The position numbers and the translations under genes were made by a program. A stretch of DNA of 64,000 nucleotides, from positions 194,244 to 258,243 of the forward strand of contig PKXJ01000018.1 of NCBI GenBank assembly GCA_003132305.1, in the 5' to 3' direction. This DNA comes from Acidimicrobiaceae bacterium. GTDB lineage: Bacteria > Actinomycetota > Acidimicrobiia > Acidimicrobiales > RAAP-2. The stretch's first letter is position 1, and each line of letters starts with the position of its first letter. The notes under the pieces were generated by a model that worked only from the letters and a program-made list of their open reading frames with translations, made no database searches and was not told the origin of the DNA. Positions 59,419-64,000 of the stretch are shown here, piece by piece.

Positions 59419-60109
59419 CGCAGCGAAAGGCCTCGCCGTACGCGACGCCCACCGGTCGACCGGCCTGCTCGGCGCGCTCTAAGACGACGTCGCGAATAGC
59501 GACGGCGTCGTCCGCTAACTGCGAAGCGTGCGCCAGCACGGCCTTGACTTTGGTGTCGATGGTCTTGGACACGTCGGCGACGACGTCGGGTTCGTGGGTG
59601 CCGCTCAAGAGAAGGACGCGCACTTGATGAGGTGGACCCTGCTCGGGAAAGTACAGCGGCATCGCGGCGGCCGGCGCGACGGCGTCTAACAGCGCCCAGC
59701 CGGTCTCACGGTGGTCACGGTGATTCACGTAGACCTCGCCAAAAAAGGTGGCCGTGGGGTCGGGCCCGAGCACGACCTCTGGTTTGAGCTTGCGCACCAG
59801 ACCCACCAAAGTTTCGCGCAACTCGAGGGTGTTGTCGACGGTGCCGTCGGGCCAGTCCAGCGACGTGACACTTCTGGCGCCCAGTAGGTCGGCCGCGCTC
59901 TGGAGTTCTTCCCTGCGGGTCTTACGAATCACCGACGAAGCCAGGTGCGGCGAGTGCGAACCCTTGGCGCCGTCGCAGATGACCACGAGATGGACGTCGA
60001 TCCCCTCGCTGGCCCACTGCGCCATGAGGCCGCCCGCCGCGACGTCCGCGTCGTCGGGATGGGCGTAGATGGCGAGAGCCGAATGTGGTTGTAACCGCAG
60101 CGCGCGCAC
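59402..60109 (-). CDS. PIG-L family deacetylase
   Basis: Zinc-dependent N-deacetylase of 235 residues of the LmbE/MshB type. Metal ligands: AIYAHPDDADVAAGG (HPDD) and VNHRDHRETGWALL (HxxH). Members remove acetyl from GlcNAc derivatives, including mycothiol intermediates or bacillithiol-like and cell-wall sugars; the exact substrate is not readable. It lies 2 bases after nrdR and overlaps dinB, so all belong to one transcript. Confidence 0.88.
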   Translation of the reverse strand: MRALRLQPHSALAIYAHPDDADVAAGGLMAQWASEGIDVHLVVICDGAKGSHSPHLASSVIRKTRREELQSAADLLGARSVTSLDWPDGTVDNTLELRETLVGLVRKLKPEVVLGPDPTATFFGEVYVNHRDHRETGWALLDAVAPAAAMPLYFPEQGPPHQVRVLLLSGTHEPDVVADVSKTIDTKVKAVLAHASQLADDAVAIRDVVLERAEQAGRPVGVAYGEAFRCVELAF

Positions 60110-60111
60110 GA

Positions 60112-60585
60112 CTAACCGCGATGTTTAGGAGCCGTGGTCTTCACCAGCATGCCGATCTCTCGAGCAAAGTCCTCGGTACCTTCGAATCCCTTGTAGACCG
60201 ACGCGAAGCGCACGTAGGCCACGTCGTCGATGTCGCGGAGGGCCTCCAACGTGGCCATGCCTACTTCTTCACTCGTGACGTCACGGTTGAGCAGGCGCAT
60301 CGACTCTTCCACCGTGACGGCTACCCCACTCAAAACCTCGTCGTCCACGGGCCGGTTCTTCGCGGCCGAGCGAACGCCACTGAGGATCTTCTCTCGTATG
60401 AAAGGCTCCCGGTCGCCGGAGCGCTTCAGAACGTAGAGGCCGATTTCCTCTATTCGTTCAAAAGTCGTGTAGCGCTGTCCACAGTTCGCGCACTCGCGAC
60501 GTCGACGAATGGCCACGCCGTCTTCGGCCAGGCGCGAGTCCACGACGCGGTCGTCATCTGCCGAACAAAAAGGACAACGCACCAT
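60112..60585 (-). CDS. nrdR: Transcriptional repressor NrdR
   Basis: Repressor of ribonucleotide reductase genes, 157 residues from ATG 60585. The N-terminal zinc ribbon is MVRCPFCSADDDRVVDSRLA with the second pair CANCGQRYTTFERIE, followed by the ATP-cone domain (VLKRSGDREPFIREKILSGV and DVAYVRFASVYKGF). All four cysteines are present. In many actinobacteria nrdR sits beside lexA and the LysM division suppressor; here the LysM gene is 28 bases upstream. Confidence 0.96.
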   Translation of the reverse strand: MVRCPFCSADDDRVVDSRLAEDGVAIRRRRECANCGQRYTTFERIEEIGLYVLKRSGDREPFIREKILSGVRSAAKNRPVDDEVLSGVAVTVEESMRLLNRDVTSEEVGMATLEALRDIDDVAYVRFASVYKGFEGTEDFAREIGMLVKTTAPKHRG

Positions 60586-60613
60586 TGCACGATACACCTA
60601 AAGACCTAATTTC

Positions 60614-61051
60614 TCAGGGGATTAGGACGTGTTCGCCGGGCACGACGACCGACGAACCGAGCTCGTGTGCGAGGAGCGATCGCGCCAGCGAAGGATTGAC
60701 CGGGTTCACGTCCTTCGCGATCGAGCCCAGCGTGTCACCGGGTTGCACCACGTAGTCCATCCCCGAGGCGAGAACCGACGAATTCGCTAAGTCCGTCGAG
60801 AGTCCCGAGCCCGTGGTCGCGCCCAAGGTGTGACCCGGCAGCGCCAGAATCGTCAACGCACTAACTATGACGAGCGTGGCCAGCGCACGCCGGCGACGCT
60901 GCACCAGGCGAGCTCGTTGCGCGCGACGTTGGTGCAGGGGCGGTCCGTGGCGAAGGGGCTGCGGGAGTGGCGCGGAGACGACCAGGCGCAGGTACGGCCT
61001 CGCGACGAACTCGGCAACGCCGGGGTTTTCGAGTACTTCAACTGCGGCCAT
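60614..61051 (-). CDS. LysM-domain cell-division suppressor (ChiZ/DivS/YneA-like)
   Basis: Membrane protein of 145 residues: a basic cytoplasmic N-terminus (RRAQRARLVQRRRRALATLV), one membrane helix (LVIVSALTILALPGHTLG) and an extracytoplasmic LysM domain (MDYVVQPGDTLGSIAKDVNP). This is the layout of the SOS-induced division inhibitors ChiZ (Rv2719c) of Mycobacterium and DivS of Corynebacterium, encoded between nrdR and lexA. AAGGGAG precedes the ATG. The promoter carries two SOS boxes, so expression should rise when LexA is cleaved. lexA itself is not adjacent. Confidence 0.88.
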   Translation of the reverse strand: MAAVEVLENPGVAEFVARPYLRLVVSAPLPQPLRHGPPLHQRRAQRARLVQRRRRALATLVIVSALTILALPGHTLGATTGSGLSTDLANSSVLASGMDYVVQPGDTLGSIAKDVNPVNPSLARSLLAHELGSSVVVPGEHVLIP

Positions 61052-61070
61052 TTCGGGCTCCCTTGCTTTA

Positions 61071-61084
61071 CGAACACCTGTTCG
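61071..61084. promoter_or_regulatory. SOS box 2 (LexA site)
   Basis: CGAACACCTGTTCG, a full match to the actinobacterial consensus CGAAC-N4-GTTCG. It lies between the -10 box and the LysM ATG, covering the expected transcription start. Confidence 0.93.
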
Positions 61085-61086
61085 TC

Positions 61087-61115
61087 ATCATAAGACGAAC
61101 AGGTGTTCGATGCAA
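61087..61115 (-). promoter_or_regulatory. Promoter of the LysM-nrdR-PIG-L-dinB operon
   Basis: On the minus strand, TTGCAT (-35, 61110-61115) and TATGAT (-10, 61087-61092) are separated by exactly 17 bases. The spacer is almost completely filled by SOS box 1. It lies 36 bases upstream of the LysM ATG. Confidence 0.82.
61096..61109. promoter_or_regulatory. SOS box 1 (LexA site)
   Basis: CGAACAGGTGTTCG, consensus match, located between -35 and -10. Its centre is 25 bases from that of box 2, so two LexA dimers could bind on nearby faces and block RNA polymerase fully. Confidence 0.93.
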
Positions 61116-61142
61116 ATTTATTTGGAAGTGCTCCGAAAACCC

Positions 61143-62498
61143 CTACATTCCAGCACTTTCGCGAAGTTGATGGCCTACTCGACCAAAGGCGGCGAAGTGA
61201 GCGGGCGTCATTGGGCGAGCCGAACGCAACGTCGCTGACGCTCCGGCGAGGTCTCGGACCAATCGGATCCGATGGCGCCGCACGAGGTTCGCGCACTCGA
61301 GCGTGAGGCCGGGGTCGGGGTGATCGTGAGAGTCGGTGACCTGACCGTCGGTGATCCACACGACGGGCTCGTTCGCGTGACGCTGCGCGAGCGCCCATCG
61401 AAGTACCGGTCCATCGACGCCGTTACCGACGTTGCCCGAAGGGCACGCCGTTGGTATCGAGCCACGATCGCACAGCAACCACGCGTTGGGCGTCGAGCCA
61501 CGATCACCGGGTCGATGACTGTAGCCAACGACGAGCGCGTGCGGTGCACTACGTGCGAGATCCTTCAGCGCTTCCGGGTCAAGGTCCATCGAGCCCGATT
61601 GATCGATCACGACGACCCCGCCGTGACGGCGCCGACGCTGGGCGAAGGCGCGTCGATGATCGTCGGTAAGAAGACGTCCCGGGTAACGCAACGTGGTACC
61701 CGAGGTCGTCGCCCTCGTTCGACGAAGGAATCCGACGGCGCGACGAACGGAACGTCCGAGTGAGTCGTCGAACACCAGCGCGGCGAAGCGTCCGGTGGGT
61801 GGTCGCCGTCCCCCCACTTCGAGCGAGCGGCGAAACGCTCGTAACTCCTCGGGCGTTACGGGCACGCGCGCCTCCAGGGACTGGGTCAACATTCGAGCGA
61901 TCACCAGCGTCGCACTCGCGTAGCCACTCGGCAGTCCCTCGTCGTTGAGGCGCGTCGACCCGAGCGACGTCGTACTTTGTTGATCTAAGAGCGCGAGGGC
62001 CCGCTTGCGAATCGCGCGCAGCGCCGGCAACCACGAGGCGCGGCCCTGTCGAACCCCGGCGAGGTACTCCTTCTCCGCGCCGGTACCCAGTACCGCCATC
62101 AAGAAGCAGACCGCTTCGGCCCACTCCCCCGCTTCGCCGACGCGTCGGCCGCCGATCTTCTCGGTGCCGTCCTTCAAGAGCGTGAGGTCAAAGTGCACTC
62201 GAGCAAGCAGCGTGTTCACTCGTAACTCTTCGGCACACTCGAGCGCCCTCGGCGACACCTCATCGAGGGCCTTCATCAAGTGGTGTACGTGAGGACTCAC
62301 GCGAGCGTGCATGAGTTCGTGCGCTCGAACGACGCGGGCCTGCGCGCCGGGACCGAGGGGCACTTCTAAGATTCGCTCGGCCAGATTGCAACTCGCCGTT
62401 CCTCTTGTCGTTGAACCCTCGCGAACGGTCCAGGGTCGCGTGACCTCTTCGTCTTCTCGGCCACTCAGCAGTTCGGGAAAGATGACCCCAGCGGTCAC
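61143..62498 (-). CDS. Zincin-like and VWA-domain protein (MoxR partner)
   Basis: Protein of 451 residues. An early RAHELMHARVSPHVHHLMKA carries an HExxH-type motif (HELMH) suggesting a zinc metallopeptidase-like domain; the C-terminal third is a von Willebrand factor A domain with the MIDAS motif VVVIDQSGSMD and a later WITDGQ. VWA proteins of this kind work with MoxR ATPases in complex assembly or metal insertion. Its ATG overlaps the stop of the MoxR gene (ATGA), so both are coupled. The 3' end lies only 27 bases from the SOS promoter of the next operon. Confidence 0.8.
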   Translation of the reverse strand: MTAGVIFPELLSGREDEEVTRPWTVREGSTTRGTASCNLAERILEVPLGPGAQARVVRAHELMHARVSPHVHHLMKALDEVSPRALECAEELRVNTLLARVHFDLTLLKDGTEKIGGRRVGEAGEWAEAVCFLMAVLGTGAEKEYLAGVRQGRASWLPALRAIRKRALALLDQQSTTSLGSTRLNDEGLPSGYASATLVIARMLTQSLEARVPVTPEELRAFRRSLEVGGRRPPTGRFAALVFDDSLGRSVRRAVGFLRRTRATTSGTTLRYPGRLLTDDHRRAFAQRRRRHGGVVVIDQSGSMDLDPEALKDLARSAPHALVVGYSHRPGDRGSTPNAWLLCDRGSIPTACPSGNVGNGVDGPVLRWALAQRHANEPVVWITDGQVTDSHDHPDPGLTLECANLVRRHRIRLVRDLAGASATLRSARPMTPAHFAAFGRVGHQLRESAGM

Positions 62499-63223
62499 GA
62501 GACCGCGCCAATGACGAGCGCGTCGAGGACGCTCTGGGCGACGTCCTCACCAAAGACGAGGCGCGCCGCGCGCGAGGGGCCGTGGTGACGTCGCAGTTCG
62601 TCAAAGGCGTAAAAGCTTCGAAGGGAGACCCGACGTTGCTCGGGACCCAGGGAACCGGCGAGGGCCGGCGCGCGAAGGTCACCACTCAAGCGCGCCACGG
62701 CCGAAGGATGGGGTCGATCAACGCGGATACTGACCGGAAAGCGATCACGCAGAGCCCGAGGGACGTCCTCGAGATCTTCGATGTTCGACGTCATCACCAC
62801 CGAGAACTCCGGTCCGGGTCGTACCCACTCGAGCGTTTCGGGATTTCGCCAACGCGCTGAATCGGGCGAATCGGTGATGGCGAGCAACGTCGCGAGGGCG
62901 TCGCCCGAGGCGCGATCGACCTCGTCGAGGACGAGACGCCCCCCGCGGCCTTCTATCCCTCGCCACGCGCGAATCGCCGGACCTTCGCGCCATTCGAAGC
63001 GGCTCTCCCCGGTCGGCATCCAGGTGCCCGTGATCTCGCCCGAGGTGAGGTCTTCGGTGCACACCAGGCGCTCGGCGTGGCCCTCGACGACGCCGTGATG
63101 AAGGGCCGCGAACGTCTTGCCGGTGCCGGGCGGACCGTAGAGGAGCACTCTCGACACGCCGGCCGAGAGCACGTCGGCCACGTCACGCCAGCACGAGCCC
63201 ACCACATCATCATCGTCCACCAA
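62495..63223 (-). CDS. MoxR-type AAA+ ATPase
   Basis: AAA+ ATPase of 242 residues: Walker A LLYGPPGTGKTFAALHHGVV, Walker B GRLVLDEVDRASGDALATLL, sensor 1 FSVVMTSNIEDLEDVP and the arginine-finger region RALRDRFPVSIRVD. It would remodel or activate a target with the VWA protein encoded next to it. It is shorter than typical MoxR (about 300), with a reduced lid domain. An ATGA overlap joins the two genes. Confidence 0.87.
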   Translation of the reverse strand: MVDDDDVVGSCWRDVADVLSAGVSRVLLYGPPGTGKTFAALHHGVVEGHAERLVCTEDLTSGEITGTWMPTGESRFEWREGPAIRAWRGIEGRGGRLVLDEVDRASGDALATLLAITDSPDSARWRNPETLEWVRPGPEFSVVMTSNIEDLEDVPRALRDRFPVSIRVDRPHPSAVARLSGDLRAPALAGSLGPEQRRVSLRSFYAFDELRRHHGPSRAARLVFGEDVAQSVLDALVIGAVS

Positions 63224-63264
63224 TTCTCCTTTGAAACCGTCACAACGGTCGCGAGGGCGGACGC

Positions 63265-63756
63265 TCAGGGGCGAATCAGCGTGAGCGCGACGGCGTTGGT
63301 GAGATCGCGCAGCTCGTCGTAGGTCGTCGCGAAGACGGCGTTCGGGGTGCCACAGGCCGACCAGATCTCGTCGTAGTTCGCCAGCGAGTCATCGATGAAG
63401 ACGCGCAGTCGCGACGGCCACCCGACGGGCGAGACGCCCCCGATGGGTTGCCCGGTGGCGCGTCGAACTTCGTCCGCGCTGGCGCGTCGAAGAGACGTGC
63501 CGCCGGTCAGGACCGCGAACTGTTCGGTGTCGACGCGAAAGGCGCCACTCTTTAGGATCACCACGGGCTCCTCGTCCAGCACGAAGACGAGACAACTGGC
63601 GATGGCGCCCACGTCACAGCCGAGCGCCAACGCCGCGTCGGCCGAGGTCTTCGTGGAGACCCTGAACTCGCGAAAGGGTCCCTTAACCCCTCGATCGATC
63701 AGTACTTGGGCGACGCGAGCGGCACTGGGGTGCAGGCCTTCGCAACCGGACACCAC
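63265..63756 (-). CDS. YbaK/EbsC-type aminoacyl-tRNA deacylase
   Basis: Single-domain protein of 163 residues of the YbaK/ProX superfamily, which hydrolyses mischarged tRNA such as Cys-tRNA(Pro). Visible: TSADAALALGCDVGAIASCL, the catalytic-lysine strand VVILKSGAFRVD, RASADEVRRATGQPIGGVSP with the G-x-x-P loop, and a final DELRDLTNA. GTG 63756 overlaps the LivF stop by one base (TAGTG), so it is cotranscribed with the ABC genes. A clear trans-editing role is likely, but the amino acid is unknown. Confidence 0.88.
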   Translation of the reverse strand: MVSGCEGLHPSAARVAQVLIDRGVKGPFREFRVSTKTSADAALALGCDVGAIASCLVFVLDEEPVVILKSGAFRVDTEQFAVLTGGTSLRRASADEVRRATGQPIGGVSPVGWPSRLRVFIDDSLANYDEIWSACGTPNAVFATTYDELRDLTNAVALTLIRP

Positions 63757-64000
63757 TAGCTCTCGACGGATTCGCCGAGGTAGACCGCGCGCACGCGCTC
63801 GTCGTGGAGCAGATTCTTCGCGAGATCGCCAAAGACGATGCGGCCGTTCTCCATGACGTACCCGCGGTCCGCCAAGCGCAACGCCTGCGAGGCGTTCTGC
63901 TCCACCACGAGCACCGTCGTGCCCGCAGTGCGAATCTCACCGATGATGCCAAAGATCGTCTCGACGATCATCGGGGCGAGTCCCATCGAGGGCTCGTCGA
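63756..64000 (-). CDS. livF: Branched-chain amino acid ABC transporter ATPase, C-terminal end (cut by window edge)
   Basis: Reading frame open to the window end. It begins in the Walker B follow-up DEPSMGLAPMIVETIFGIIG, then TTVLVVEQNASQALRLADRG (switch histidine replaced by Q-N as usual in LivF: VEQN) and YVMENGRIVFGDLAKNLLHD ERVRAVYLGE. The VEQN and AYLGE-type ending is characteristic of LivF. The ATP-binding front half lies beyond the window. Confidence 0.9.
   Translation of the reverse strand, partial: DEPSMGLAPMIVETIFGIIGEIRTAGTTVLVVEQNASQALRLADRGYVMENGRIVFGDLAKNLLHDERVRAVYLGESVES

Noticed and set aside
1-64000. CRISPR array, rRNA operon or plasmid/phage replication origin
   Set aside because: No regularly spaced repeats, no rRNA-like sequence and no replication initiator gene or iteron set was seen.

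Overview
The window looks like the chromosome of a high-G+C actinobacterium, probably of the Acidimicrobiia type. The main evidence is at the right end: SOS boxes of the actinobacterial CGAAC-N4-GTTCG form, and a LysM cell-division-suppressor gene next to nrdR, as around lexA in Mycobacterium. A CtpE-type P-ATPase and single tRNA genes used as integration sites fit this. The flanks (1-2.6 kb and 57-64 kb) are G+C-rich, compact and look like core genome. The middle is a patchwork of acquired DNA with many broken genes. Names come from reading motifs; no database search was run.

Left part (1-17.8 kb). After the C-terminal part of a UvrD/Rep helicase, a DUF1801 gene and a DoxX gene, there is an integrative island bounded by copies of the 3' end of tRNA-Val(GAC). 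The tRNA gene is at 17708-17784 (minus). Exact 16-bp copies of its 3' end lie at 16639 and 2973, and a damaged one at 4001. A tyrosine integrase (15386-16594) sits beside the 16639 copy, and a truncated duplicate of its start sits beside the 2973 copy. Each of these junctions carries a Phd/VapB-VapC toxin-antitoxin pair with a matching GTAGCAC palindrome. Cargo includes a CtpE-like P-type ATPase, a P1B-5 metal ATPase with a C-terminal hemerythrin domain, a universal stress protein, an HNH nuclease, secreted proteins and a dead Fic/Doc toxin-antitoxin pair.

Middle part (17.8-55.7 kb). A DEDDh exonuclease and a tyrosine phosphatase lead into a large surface-polysaccharide locus. It holds a DUF4012 protein, an initiating sugar transferase, a nucleotide-sugar dehydrogenase, an epimerase, two methyltransferases, a BY-type tyrosine kinase, an O-antigen polymerase/ligase, a Wzm/Wzt-type ABC exporter, several GT4 glycosyltransferases, two complete asparagine-synthase-like amidotransferases plus a third truncated one, and a formyltransferase-like/GIPC-transferase-like fusion. 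The locus is damaged by insertion sequences. A 3.15-kb IS1595-type element with extra genes splits a DegT/DnrJ aminotransferase gene with a clear 8-bp target duplication. Two decayed IS3 elements and an IS1595/IS3 chimera lie further along. Inverted duplicated scraps (183 bp and 105 bp) link distant points of the locus.

Right part (55.7-64 kb). An integrase remnant abuts tRNA-Cys(GCA). Then come a small membrane protein, an L,D-transpeptidase and a tightly packed minus-strand set: LysM division suppressor, nrdR, PIG-L deacetylase, dinB. This set has a readable promoter carrying two SOS boxes, although lexA is not in the window. Upstream are a zincin/VWA protein with its MoxR ATPase, a YbaK-type deacylase and the end of a LivF-type ABC ATPase.
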